The position numbers and the translations under genes were made by a program. 64,000 bases of DNA from Celerinatantimonas diazotrophica (GTDB taxonomy: Bacteria; Pseudomonadota; Gammaproteobacteria; Enterobacterales; Celerinatantimonadaceae): positions 62,001-126,000 of the forward strand of contig NZ_SMGD01000014.1 of the NCBI RefSeq assembly GCF_004339545.1. The letters run 5' to 3'. This document shows, one piece after another, positions 1 through 9,100 of this stretch (its first letter is position 1; each line of letters begins with the position of its first letter). The notes below the pieces were generated by a model that worked only from the letters and a program-made list of their open reading frames with translations, was not told the origin of the DNA and searched no databases.

Positions 1-89
1 ACGAGTCAGGCTCTTTAGACGCCAAAGGCAATGATGTGTTAATCGAAACGTTCGAGATTACGCATGAAGGCATTGAACGCGTCAAATAA
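1..89 (+). CDS. Tail tube protein (T4 gp19 family), C-terminal fragment
   Basis: This is the last 28 codons of a gene that starts before the window; the frame is open from base 3 and stops with TAA at 87-89. The fragment ends in ...DVLIETFEITHEGIERVK, which matches the usual C-terminal strand of T4 gp19/Hcp-like tube proteins of contractile injection systems (Pvc1/Afp1 type). A second tube gene lies at 849-1316, so two tube paralogues flank the hub chaperone, as is common in eCIS operons. Family assignment rests on a short tail plus context, so it is likely but not certain. Confidence 0.7.
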   Translation, partial: ESGSLDAKGNDVLIETFEITHEGIERVK

Positions 90-106
90 AGACCATGATT
101 AACCTG

Positions 107-156
107 GTCTGACACAGTGGGTTTAATGGCGACCTCATGACCCCACGGTGTCAGAC
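107..156 (+). repeat. Intercistronic 15-bp stem-loop after the tube gene
   Basis: The arms 107-121 (GTCTGACACAGTGGG) and 142-156 (CCCACGGTGTCAGAC) pair over 15 positions with one mismatch around a 20-nt loop. No T-run follows, so it is not a classical intrinsic terminator. Its place between a highly expressed tube gene and a low-copy assembly factor suggests an mRNA-stability or processing element; that role is inference. Confidence 0.6.
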
Positions 157-204
157 AAACAGAGACTTATCTGTGCTTTGACTTAATAATCTAGAGGGAA
201 CAAT

Positions 205-567
205 ATGTTACAAACCGAATATCAATTTACACTGCCACGTGGTTATGTTGACCCACACGGTAATTTACATCGAGAAGTCACCATGCGCTTAGCAACCGCA
301 GGTGATGAAATCCAGCCCATGCGCGACCCTAGAGTACAGCAAAATCCAAGTTACCTATCCGTTATTCTGCTCTCACGTGTACTGGTTCGACTTGGTACAT
401 TAGACACCATCAATACGCAAATTATTGAAAGTCTGTTCAGTGCGGATTTCGCCTTTTTACAAGACGTCTATAACCGCATTAACCACAAAGATGGTCTGAG
501 CATGAAGGTACAATGTCCGAAATGTCAGCATGAGTTTGATACGGAGCTATCTTTTGAGGGGGAATAA
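205..567 (+). CDS. T4 gp28-like baseplate hub assembly chaperone
   Basis: The 120-residue protein begins QTEYQFTLPRGYVD and contains RLATAGDEI and DPRVQQNPSYL...LLSRVLVRLG, the hallmark of the 'T4 family baseplate hub assembly chaperone' (T4_baseplate) proteins of eCIS loci. The C-terminus holds a CPKC pair, a partial zinc-ribbon-like motif, followed by HEFD. It should help assemble the tube-baseplate hub and not remain as a major structural part; that role is taken from the family. AGAGGGA at 193-199 precedes ATG205. The gene ends in a run of five G just before TAA, immediately upstream of the broken small gene at 569, with which it may be linked by frameshifting. Confidence 0.8.
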   Translation: MLQTEYQFTLPRGYVDPHGNLHREVTMRLATAGDEIQPMRDPRVQQNPSYLSVILLSRVLVRLGTLDTINTQIIESLFSADFAFLQDVYNRINHKDGLSMKVQCPKCQHEFDTELSFEGE

Positions 568-568
568 T

Positions 569-764
569 ATGCTATCCCCATGATCGCCTGCATGAGGAGA
601 TAGCATTCTTAGGGTACTACCTGCATTGGAGCTATGAGTCTCTGCTCAGTATGGAACACCATGAACGTCAAAAATGGATAGAAAAGACCAGTGCTATTAA
701 CCAAAAAGTTAATGAAGGGAGCACACCAGCCCCTGCTGAGAAATCAATATTATCCATCACTTAA
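569..764 (+). pseudogene. Small eCIS protein (DUF6760-like) with out-of-frame start
   Basis: Frame 573-764 encodes YPHDRLHEEIAFLGYYLHW and on to SILSIT, about 63 residues. It matches the small eCIS protein (DUF6760-like; consensus YP.DRL.EE.A...Y.FHW) normally found just after the gp28-like chaperone. A good ribosome site (GAGGGGG, 556-562) leads to ATG at 569-571, but an extra C at 572 puts that ATG one base out of frame with the conserved TAT CCC. Deleting C572 would restore a normal ATG start. No ATG, GTG or TTG opens the conserved frame before ATG651. Alternatives are a -1 frameshift from the upstream gene at GGGGGAA, a non-canonical start, or a sequencing error. Confidence 0.65.
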
Positions 765-776
765 ATAGACTGTCTC

Positions 777-791
777 GGTCACATGGTGACC
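777..791 (+). repeat. Small perfect hairpin upstream of second tube gene
   Basis: GGTCAC at 777-782 pairs with GTGACC at 786-791 around a 3-nt loop, about 60 nt before the second tube gene. It lies in the leader of a gene expected to be highly translated. A role in mRNA protection is possible, but nothing more can be read from the sequence. Confidence 0.4.
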
Positions 792-848
792 ATCATAAAA
801 GAGCCATAAAAAACAGGTGAAACGTAGCACACAGTTTGGAGAGCCGAT

Positions 849-1316
849 ATGTCCATGATTCAAAGCATGATTAACCAAGGGGTTTCCCATCTTCTAGACC
901 CCTTTCGTAACTTTAATTTTATCGTCGAAATTGACGGTATTCTGGCAGCAGGCTATTCCGAGGTCAATGGTATGGGTATTGAACTGGACGTTGAAAAGCG
1001 CCACTTTGGAGGAGAAAACGATGTGCAATATACCTTTCTCAAGTCCGCCAACTACAGCCATCTGGTATTGAAAAATGGCATTTCACAATACAACTTTATG
1101 TGGCAGTGGTTTGAAGACACTGTACAAGGTAAGCCTAAAGCCCGTAATGGCAGTATTTTCTTATACGATTTGGGCTCTAAAACTTTTACTTACTGGAATT
1201 TCTATCAGGCTTACCCGATCAAGTGGGAAGGCCCCTCACTGAATGCGCAAGGGAATGAGGTCGCAACCCATACCCTTACTCTCGCTTACCAGCAATTAAA
1301 AAAAGGGACGATATAG
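849..1316 (+). CDS. Tail tube protein 2 (T4 gp19 family, Pvc5/Afp5-like)
   Basis: The 155-residue protein has the gp19/Hcp-type signature: DPFRNFNFIVEIDGILAAGYSEVNGM, a central GGENDVQYTFLKSANYSHLVLKNG and a C-terminal ...ATHTLTLAYQQL strand. It is the second tube protein of the eCIS particle, forming hexameric rings at the baseplate-proximal end of the inner tube. The ribosome site GGAGAG is 5-6 nt before ATG. It is followed closely by the 561-residue unknown (gap 3 bp) and the LysM adaptor, the usual order tube, small gene, adaptor, spike. Confidence 0.88.
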   Translation: MSMIQSMINQGVSHLLDPFRNFNFIVEIDGILAAGYSEVNGMGIELDVEKRHFGGENDVQYTFLKSANYSHLVLKNGISQYNFMWQWFEDTVQGKPKARNGSIFLYDLGSKTFTYWNFYQAYPIKWEGPSLNAQGNEVATHTLTLAYQQLKKGTI

Positions 1317-1319
1317 GGG

Positions 1320-3005
1320 ATGCTAAACAGGACTCACGGTGCCATCACACTTTCTTTGTTAGCCGACTCTTTATTAGCCAGCTCAGTGCAAACAAGCCAT
1401 GCTATTATCCAACCGATCGACAGTAGAAAAATGTGCGCGTCAAGTGAGGCAAACCGTGATTTTTGTCAGCAACTTCTGGGTAGCCGTCAAGTTTCTGACA
1501 AGGCATCCATTTGGGCGTCTTTATTCTATCGACTTAACCCACAACAGATGTCAGCGGTAACTACACTGCATAAAACGCACATCGAACAGCGTCAGGTTTT
1601 ACAACAGACTATTCACCAACATAGACATCAGCATAACCATTCTCTATTGCAGCAACACCAGCACTGGCATCTGCTCTCAATAGGGACGCCTATAGCAGCA
1701 ACACCTAGAACCACCCACAAACAGCTGTCATCCCCCATAACACTATCGTCTCTACTAGCGTCCAAAGCCAACACCCAAACCAGCCCGACCACAGAAAGCG
1801 CACAAAGCTGGCTGCATACTGTTACACAAAACGCCTTACCCCAGCTAAAAATCTGGACAAGCAAACGCCTGTTCAAGGCCATAACACCGATCATCAAGCA
1901 GGCCGAATTATTAAAAACAATCTTTAGCCAAACACAGCAACCCACTCAGCAACAACAAGCAGGAACACCAGAACACACCACTCCCGCTAAAGCAACGATG
2001 ATCAGTCGTCCTTTAATTTTGAATACCTTTAACCCTTATAGCAGCAATGGCATATCGTATCGCATCAGTAGGGCGCAAAGATTATCATCACCCATTGATA
2101 TGATGCAGCAGGTCTCGGATCATCCAAACTTATTAAAGCACTACAATCGTCAATATTTTGCCATTCGTCAGCTATTGCCGTATCAAATATCCAGATTTTT
2201 AGGACGAGATATAACAACAGGATTTGAATATAAAACGCCACTGTCAGAAGATTCGACTCTGGCCCAGCGCGCACACTTACCTTTGATTCCACATGACCAG
2301 AATTCGAGAATTCAAGACCTATTACCTTTTTTGCCAACACCCTCAACCACAGGTCTTTCTCTTTTACATCGGGAATCTTTGCAAAAAACACTGTTAGACA
2401 AGACACCCTCTGCGGATACTTCCTTTACCAGACTGGCACTCAGTCGTTTACTGCCCATGTTGTCCTACAACACTGTACTCAACAACCAGCCGCAAGACCT
2501 GCTTGCTAAAAGTACTACAGGAAAAAGTGCTAAAGAATGGCCATTTACCAACTTATTGTTCAACAATACTCTTAGTCGCAAACCATTCACAAACAAGCTA
2601 TTCAATGACAAGCAATTCAAAAGCGAGTCACTGATTAATATCTCTGCTCCAGAAACCCCAATTTTAAAAACGGTTTTTGATCAATTAAAACAAGCGGCTT
2701 CGACACCATTGACTCTGGCTCACAAAGCCCCTGCACTGACGCAGGGAAAGCATGCAAAAAATGAGGCGAGACCTCAGCCTCAGCTTATCTACCCTAAAAA
2801 CGTGGAAAAACCTGAACCATCAGTACCTAAAGAACCGACCAAAACAAAGGACGATTCTGCGGCCAATGTGACAGAAAGGTCGATCTCGTCCTTGTATAAT
2901 GAACAGGGTTTCTCTCGCCAACTCACCCAAAAGCTTGCCGAAGATGTGTATCAGCTCATTAACCAGAAAATTCGCTTTGAAAAACGGCGTCGGGGGTTAA
3001 GCTAA
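1320..3005 (+). CDS. Unknown 561-aa eCIS protein between tube and LysM adaptor
   Basis: I do not recognise a named domain across most of this protein. It is rich in Gln, His, Ser, Thr and Leu, with a His/Gln run near residues 85-115 (HIEQRQVLQQTIHQHRHQHN), and looks largely non-globular. Only the last ~35 residues look conserved: LTQKLAEDVYQLINQKIRFE then KRRRG, a basic helix of the kind that ends a short protein found at this place in other eCIS operons. It may therefore be a strongly expanded version of that small protein, or a tape-measure-like protein, since no other tape measure is seen here. It starts 3 bp after the tube gene and abuts the LysM gene, so it is surely part of the operon. 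Confidence 0.6.
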   Translation: MLNRTHGAITLSLLADSLLASSVQTSHAIIQPIDSRKMCASSEANRDFCQQLLGSRQVSDKASIWASLFYRLNPQQMSAVTTLHKTHIEQRQVLQQTIHQHRHQHNHSLLQQHQHWHLLSIGTPIAATPRTTHKQLSSPITLSSLLASKANTQTSPTTESAQSWLHTVTQNALPQLKIWTSKRLFKAITPIIKQAELLKTIFSQTQQPTQQQQAGTPEHTTPAKATMISRPLILNTFNPYSSNGISYRISRAQRLSSPIDMMQQVSDHPNLLKHYNRQYFAIRQLLPYQISRFLGRDITTGFEYKTPLSEDSTLAQRAHLPLIPHDQNSRIQDLLPFLPTPSTTGLSLLHRESLQKTLLDKTPSADTSFTRLALSRLLPMLSYNTVLNNQPQDLLAKSTTGKSAKEWPFTNLLFNNTLSRKPFTNKLFNDKQFKSESLINISAPETPILKTVFDQLKQAASTPLTLAHKAPALTQGKHAKNEARPQPQLIYPKNVEKPEPSVPKEPTKTKDDSAANVTERSISSLYNEQGFSRQLTQKLAEDVYQLINQKIRFEKRRRGLS

Positions 3006-3644
3006 ATGGTCACCAAAGCCAATATTATTAACCTAGATCAGGGCAGTGAAAAAATCGAAGTCATGTTCAATCCAGAAGATTATGAACTGACCACATCTGC
3101 TTTACTCTCGGAAAATGACGGTAACCTGCAATACAACCGCAGTAAGCTCGAAGACTTTACCGTTTCTCTGTTCTTTGATAGTTATGTTCAAGGAACCGAC
3201 ATACGCGATCAGACCGATAAAATAGCCAAGTTGACACTCCCTACGATTGCAGGAACCAACACCAAACGACCTCCCGTTTGCTTATTTAGCTGGGGCGGTT
3301 TTACCTATCGCGGGTTAATCAACAAAGTACAGCAAAAATTCACGCTTTTCTTACCCACAGGTATCCCCGTACGAGCTGAATTGCAGGTGACCTTTACCTC
3401 CTGGCTCACGGATAAGGATGAAACCGATTATTCAGGCAAAGAAGCCTGTGTGAAATATTGGGAAGTCAAAGCAGGAGATCGTCTGGATTTAATTGCCAAC
3501 AAAACACTCAATAACTCGGCTTACTGGCGCCTGATTGCCGATCAAAATCGCATTACCAACCCGTTTGCTTTTCCACAAGACTCGGACATAGGTCAGCGTC
3601 TTCTTATTCCAGACATTGCCAATAAGGAGCCGATTAACTCATGA
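3006..3644 (+). CDS. LysM-domain tube-spike adaptor (Pvc7/Afp7-like)
   Basis: The 212-residue protein has an N-terminal beta domain (IEVMFNPEDYELTTSA, then LFFDSYVQGTDIRDQ and FSWGGFTYRGLI) and a C-terminal LysM region from about residue 150 (YWEVKAGDRLDLIANKTL ... WRLIADQNRITNPF ... IGQRLLIP). This pair is the standard adaptor that joins the inner tube to the central spike in eCIS and contractile phages. It starts right after the stop of the 561-residue gene and overlaps the next gene by 4 bp (ATGA), implying translational coupling. In these particles the LysM fold is structural and not a peptidoglycan binder acting alone; that last point is family knowledge. Confidence 0.9.
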   Translation: MVTKANIINLDQGSEKIEVMFNPEDYELTTSALLSENDGNLQYNRSKLEDFTVSLFFDSYVQGTDIRDQTDKIAKLTLPTIAGTNTKRPPVCLFSWGGFTYRGLINKVQQKFTLFLPTGIPVRAELQVTFTSWLTDKDETDYSGKEACVKYWEVKAGDRLDLIANKTLNNSAYWRLIADQNRITNPFAFPQDSDIGQRLLIPDIANKEPINS

Positions 3645-4678
3645 CCAGACAAGTTTATGTGCCAAACTTTGATGTGTATTTAAACGACAGTAAGTTATCC
3701 AATGACTTAAAGTCACGCATCTCCAGTGTAACGATTAATGATGATCTGGATGCCCCGTCTTCTTTTAATTTTAATTTCGATACAGTGGATCTCAAACTGG
3801 GGAAATGGGTCGGTCTGGACTTGGACGTTTTTGATATTGGTGACAAAGTCGATATCTATTTGGGAATGGATCAGACCAAAGAGGTCTTTTCTGGGAAGAT
3901 TGACAGTCTTAGCGCCAGCTTTGGTGATCAGTCTTCGCTCACCGTCAGCGGTTTTTCCTGGCTGCATGCACTGACGTTCGGTACACAGACACAGGTGTAT
4001 CAAGATACGACAGACAGTGATATAGCGCAAACCGTGGCACGACGTAACAACCTCTCCGCCGAAACCGATAGCACTTCTACACGCTACCAGCAAGTGACAC
4101 AGAATAATCAAAGCGACTTGCAGTTCTTACTAGCACGCGCCAAGCGAATTGGTTACGACGTTGCGGCAACCGAAAAGTCATTGATTTTTAAGAAATCTCA
4201 GGAAGGTGATGCCCCCGTTGCAACCTTACAGTTTGGTATTCAATTGGATGACTTCAGTGCCACGGTCAACAATTTGGACCAAGGCAGCAGTGTTGAAGTG
4301 CGTGGCTGGGACATGATGAAAAAACAACAATTTGCTGGCTCAGCCAGCAGTGGTGATGAAGACAGCAAAATGGGAAAAAACGAAGCGGGATTTAGCCTTG
4401 CCAGTCAATCGTCGGCCACTGTCATTCAGACCAGTGACCCCGTTGATTTAAATAACGCCAACACCATTGCCAAAGACAAATACAACGAACGGCTACTGGG
4501 CTTTATCACAGGTCAAGGAAGCTGTCTTGGCAACAATAATATGACGGCAGGTAAAACCGTCGAGATTAAAGGCGTCGGCAGTAAATTCAGTGGCACTTAT
4601 TATCTAAGTTCGGTCACTCATACACTGAATTCACAAGGCTATAGCACATCATTTTCCGTGAAAAAGACGGCGATTTAG
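3641..4678 (+). CDS. gp27-like / late control D spike-hub protein
   Basis: The 345-residue protein matches the gp27-like N-terminal half of VgrG and the phage 'late control D' family. Visible signs are the opening VYVPNFDVYLN, VDIYLGMDQTKEVFSGKIDSL, the FLLARAKRIGYDV segment and the terminal GTYYLSSVTHTLNSQGYSTSF. It should form the trimeric hub under the tube adaptor. Pvc8/Afp8 carry this half fused to the gp5-like spike, while here the spike is a separate gene at 4696, 18 bp downstream. The start overlaps the LysM gene stop (ATGA). Confidence 0.85.
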   Translation: MTRQVYVPNFDVYLNDSKLSNDLKSRISSVTINDDLDAPSSFNFNFDTVDLKLGKWVGLDLDVFDIGDKVDIYLGMDQTKEVFSGKIDSLSASFGDQSSLTVSGFSWLHALTFGTQTQVYQDTTDSDIAQTVARRNNLSAETDSTSTRYQQVTQNNQSDLQFLLARAKRIGYDVAATEKSLIFKKSQEGDAPVATLQFGIQLDDFSATVNNLDQGSSVEVRGWDMMKKQQFAGSASSGDEDSKMGKNEAGFSLASQSSATVIQTSDPVDLNNANTIAKDKYNERLLGFITGQGSCLGNNNMTAGKTVEIKGVGSKFSGTYYLSSVTHTLNSQGYSTSFSVKKTAI

Positions 4679-4695
4679 TTTTTTAGGAGCGAGCA

Positions 4696-5373
4696 ATGGA
4701 TGAATTGATTGAATCACAAACGGCAGGTGCAGCCTTAATCCAAGGGGTTGTTATCGCTTTGGTCACCGACAATAAAGACCCAAAAAACCTGGCCCGTGTT
4801 AAAGTGCAATACCCGCTATTTGCCAACCAATTGGAATCAAACTGGGCGCGCATGACGACCTTTATGGCGGGCAAAGACCGCGGCGGCTATTTTTTACCAG
4901 AAGTGGGGGATGAAGTATTGGTCGCTTTTGAGTTTGGCAATATTAATGCCCCCTTTGTTATTGGTGCCTTATACAACGGTGTCGATACCCCGCCACAAAA
5001 CAATGCCGATGGTGAAAACAATATTCGTGAAATTCGTTCACGCAGCGGCCATGTTATTCGTTTCGATGACAAAGCTTCCGCCGAAAAGGTCGAAATCATC
5101 GATAAAACGGGCAAGAACAAACTCGTCATCGACAGCAACGCCAACACCATTAGTATCAGCAGTACCCAAGACATCAAACTGGAAGCCAAACAAGGTGCTG
5201 TAAAAATTGATGCACAGCAAATCGAGTTAAACGGTAGTAATTCCGTCAGCATCAAAGGAGGACAGGTTTCCCTGCAAGCCGACTCAAGCCTATCAGCCAA
5301 AGCGGGGGCGTCCATGTCACTGAAAGCCGATGCCAGTGTGTCGGTTAAAGGCGTCACGATCAATCTGAACTAA
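4696..5373 (+). CDS. gp5-like central spike (baseplate protein V/VgrG C-half)
   Basis: The 225-residue protein starts with an OB-fold region (GVVIALVTDNKDPKNLARVK ... WARMT ... GGYFLPEVGDEVLVAFE ... VIGALYNG, about residues 15-95) and continues as regular short repeats rich in alternating hydrophobics (EIIDKTGKNKLVID, SISSTQDIKLEAKQG, SIKGGQVSLQADSS). This is the triple-stranded beta-helix needle of gp5/VgrG spikes. It would sit below the gp27-like hub and carry the PAAR tip encoded next. RBS AGGAGCG precedes ATG4696. No added enzymatic domain is visible after the helix. Confidence 0.88.
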   Translation: MDELIESQTAGAALIQGVVIALVTDNKDPKNLARVKVQYPLFANQLESNWARMTTFMAGKDRGGYFLPEVGDEVLVAFEFGNINAPFVIGALYNGVDTPPQNNADGENNIREIRSRSGHVIRFDDKASAEKVEIIDKTGKNKLVIDSNANTISISSTQDIKLEAKQGAVKIDAQQIELNGSNSVSIKGGQVSLQADSSLSAKAGASMSLKADASVSVKGVTINLN

Positions 5374-5385
5374 GGAGAAGAAGAG

Positions 5386-5781
5386 ATGGGCAAACCCGCT
5401 GCAAAACAAGGTGATCAGATTATTGCGACCGATACGCATATCGTGATGATTCCCACCCTTGGAGGTCCAGTACCAACGCCATTACCAAACCCATTTGTTG
5501 GCATTATCAACCAAAGCCTCAGTGCCGATGTTAAAATAAACAGCCTAGCTGCCGCGACCGTTAACTCGGTCGCTAATAATATTCCTCCTCATATTCCTGA
5601 GGGGGGCCCATTTCAAAAACCACCCAGTAACCGTGGCAAAATTATCATGGGCAGTGCCACTGTATTTATCAACGGCAAAATGGCCGCTAGAGCAGGAGAT
5701 ACAGCATTAACCTGCAATGACCCCGTGGATTTGCCTATCGGAAAAGTGGTCGCTGACAGTACTGTCATGATAGGAGGCTAG
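5386..5781 (+). CDS. PAAR-repeat spike tip protein (Pvc10-like)
   Basis: The 131-residue protein opens GKPAAKQGDQIIATDTHIV and has GKIIMGSATVFINGKMAARAGD followed by LTCNDP and GKVVADSTVMIGG, the PAAR-type cone that caps the spike. The Cys/His pattern (H in TDTHIV, C in LTCNDP) fits the metal-binding tip. Strong RBS (AAGGAGAAGAAGAG). It lies between the spike gene and gp25, which supports the call. No C-terminal effector extension is present, so it is a plain structural tip. Confidence 0.9.
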   Translation: MGKPAAKQGDQIIATDTHIVMIPTLGGPVPTPLPNPFVGIINQSLSADVKINSLAAATVNSVANNIPPHIPEGGPFQKPPSNRGKIIMGSATVFINGKMAARAGDTALTCNDPVDLPIGKVVADSTVMIGG

Positions 5782-5784
5782 CGT

Positions 5785-6180
5785 ATGGATGAAAGTTTTC
5801 TAGGTTTTGGCGTAGGCTATCCGTTTACCTTTGCTAACGGGCAGCTGCAAAGTGCCAGTGATGAAGCACTGGTAAAGCAGTCCATCATGCAAATTCTGGC
5901 AACCAGTAAAGGGGAACGCGTCATGCTACCCGATTACGGTTGTGGTATTAATGACATGGTGTTTGAAACCAATAATCAGGCTGTTGCTCATCAGTTTGAA
6001 TATATGATCAAAGATGCTTTAGGCAAATACGAACCCCGTATTGAGATAGTGTCGATCAGTGCCACACCCGACTCTGAACAACGTAACTGCCTTAATATTG
6101 CCATTGAATATTTGATCAAGAGCATTAACTCATCACAAAATCTGGTCTATCCCTTTTATTTACAGGGGGCCGCATTGTGA
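5785..6180 (+). CDS. gp25-like baseplate wedge protein (Pvc9-like)
   Basis: The 131-residue protein contains the gp25/lysozyme-like wedge signature: VKQSIMQILATSKGERVMLP, DYGCGINDMVFE and an acidic helix ahead of YEPRIEIVSI. gp25 proteins join the sheath initiator to the baseplate wedges. Its gene starts 3 bp after the PAAR gene and its stop overlaps the GTG start of the next gene, so it is translationally coupled in the baseplate block. In the PVC and Afp order this gene usually precedes PAAR; here the two are swapped. Confidence 0.9.
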   Translation: MDESFLGFGVGYPFTFANGQLQSASDEALVKQSIMQILATSKGERVMLPDYGCGINDMVFETNNQAVAHQFEYMIKDALGKYEPRIEIVSISATPDSEQRNCLNIAIEYLIKSINSSQNLVYPFYLQGAAL

Positions 6181-9100
6181 GTCTGACCAGCAGTTTGATT
6201 CAGGAAGCGAGTGCGACCGACTCTTTGTCGCAGCTTGACCCTCGCACAACAGAAGACATTTATCGTCAGGCGTTGCAATTGGCACGTCACTATTGTCCTG
6301 ACTGGTATAATATCCAAGCACAAGATATTGACGAGCAAGACCTCGGTGTCGTGCTGCTCAAACTGTTTGCCCAATTGAGCCATACACTGGCCTATCGTTT
6401 GAATCAGCTACCGCAAAAGCAACTGCTCAGCTTTTATCAATTTATGGGGTTGGATTTACAACCACCGATTCCTGCACAGGCCTTACTCTCTTTTGCATTA
6501 GATAGCACGGTAGATGATGTTGTTGCCATCCCTGTCGGTACGCAAGTTGCGTCCAGTAAAGACCAAAAAATTATCTTTGAAACAACCTCAGTGCTCAACG
6601 CTACGCGTATTCCCATCAGCACAGCTTGTACCCTCATCCCGAATGAGAACAGTTATCAGGACATCTCGTCTACCGTGCTGGGCAAGAGCCAACCTTTTAC
6701 ACTCTTCCCAGCGTCACACACATCAGCCAATCAAACATCGTCTACAACCTATTTAACTCATGAGATGTTTCTGGCTTCGGATCTCCTACAATATAATACG
6801 CTGGCAACGGTCACCCTAACGCTCACATTTACTGACCCGCTATCCCCCAAATTGCATGAAAGCACGCTTTGGGAATGGTTTGTCTATGACAGTAAGGGTA
6901 ATGAAACGCGACTGTATCCAGCACAGTTAAAAGACGCCGCAGGAAACCCCCAAGCCAATCCTGTCTGGCCAAACAATCAACTCATTGTAACGTTTGACTC
7001 GGTGTTGTTTGCAGCCAATACGCTCGACCAATACACGGGATACTGGCTGGGCATACGTTTTCTCCCCACTCCCGACTTGTCTTCACTAAAACAGCCCGTT
7101 TCAAGTCCTGTAGGCGATTTTGGAGTCTTTCCTTCTCATGAACTGGTCGGTGCAGAAAGCGTTGTTACCAGTAAACTCACCACCATGAGCTTTGATTTAA
7201 GTGCCGACAATGTGCCCTGGGACGCACTATTCGTCAACGACAGTCAGGTCAATGCCAACAAAGGCTTTTATCTCTTTGGTAAAAATCCCGAGGTAAACGA
7301 TACGTTTTACTTAGGTTCCAGTGAAGCGTTTAAAGCGGGCTTTGTGGTCACACTAGATATGAACTTCAACCCAGGTGTCAAGAGCTCAGACTTACAACTG
7401 GCCTGTGAATATTGGGACGGCATACAGTGGCAGCTGGTCGATGTCGCTCATAGTCTTAGCCAACGTACAGGCAGCGCTCAGAACTGGACACCCGTTACGG
7501 CACTGGATTTCACCGACAATACGAGCAGTACTAACAATACCAATAACCAAGCCTCTGAACAGCAGAGCAGCAGTACGCAGGACAGTGAAATCACCATGAG
7601 TCTGCGTTTTACTTGTCCAGATATTGCCATGAGTAAAATCAATGAGATTGACAGCCGTTGGATCAGAATCAAGATTGTGGCAGGAAATTATGGCGACCGT
7701 TACCACCTAACGCCTCTGTCACTGCAACAGCAACAACAGTTACAACAAGCCATCGATGAGACGCTCGACACTCTGTCGCAAAACTGGCCCGATAAAGTCT
7801 TACCTGATAAAAGTAAATTTCAGTTTGCAGAACTGATGGAGCTAGATATCGGTAAGAACGCATTATTGGATTTATTATTAGCTTTAATATTCGTTAAATA
7901 CGAAAAAGAAGTAACCATTGAAGGGCAAAAGAATATTATTCATTATGCGGGGTTAGACCAAATTCAGCCCACCTTAGAAGAAAATATGAGCAAGTATTTG
8001 GGAGAAACGCTTAACTGGAAAAACCTCATGAAGTACATGAACAAAGAAAGCTGGGTAATCAGCAGTAAAAAGGACTGCGTTCCGCCTTATATGATTGCCC
8101 TGCGACTGAGTTATTTGCGTAAAGAGGCCTGTTTTCAGCGTATCAGCACCACCAATAACTTCGCCACCCACAGCTTAACAACCGACAATGGCACCTTTGC
8201 TCCTTTTTATCCTTTTTATCTGATTATGGGGATGCCAGCGTTTTATCTAGGTTTTACTGGGGCGGCTACTAAACAATTATGGAATGCCTGGTTTTCATTT
8301 GAGCAACCATCACCCACAACACAAACGCTCAACACTAAAGATTTTACGGTTATTTTTGAATATTTAAGCCCTGAAAGTTGGGACGAACTTTCGATTGAAA
8401 CTGATGAAACGGATAATTTAAGCCAAAGTGGCGTGATTTCCTGGCAACTGCCGACAAAAGCCAGCTTTAGAACTCTTTTTAATAGTACGCAAGCATCTTA
8501 TTGGGTACGTTTTCGTTTGCAACAGGCGACCAAAAACGATCAATCTTCCCAAAGCTCCCAATCTAACAAAAACACGTCATCCACATCGTCATCAAAACTG
8601 ACCGACAATACAACAACAGACACGACACCTGTCCCTGCTTATTCCAACATACAGGTAAAAGGTATCTATCCCAACTCGGTATGGGCCAGCGACTATACCA
8701 CTCATTATAATCAAGTTATTGGAACCAGTAATGAAAACGCCAACCAGCAGTTTCAAATCACTCCATATCTGGTATATCCAGGTCAGCAAATCGAAATAAA
8801 AGAAGCCACTTATCCAAGCCCTGAACAAATACGAATTATTGAACTGGAATCAGGGCCTGATGCCATTCGTACGGTCAATACATCCACAGGAAAAGAAATC
8901 TGGATACGCTGGGCTCCTGTATCGAATTTAACCTTGTCGGGGCCTAAATCTCGACACTACACCATCGACTATGAAACAGGCACTATTACCTTTGGCAATG
9001 GTGTTCAGGGAATGATTCCTCCTAGTCTTAAAAACAATATCATGGCGGCGTTTTATCGTCGGGGTAATAGCACAACCGATCTGGTGAACATTGGTGAACT

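Noticed and set aside
1628-2406. Minus-strand ORFs of 105 and 113 residues within the 561-residue eCIS gene
   Set aside because: They lie antisense to an operon gene, have no ribosome site and no domain; they are shadows of the Q/H-rich plus-strand gene.
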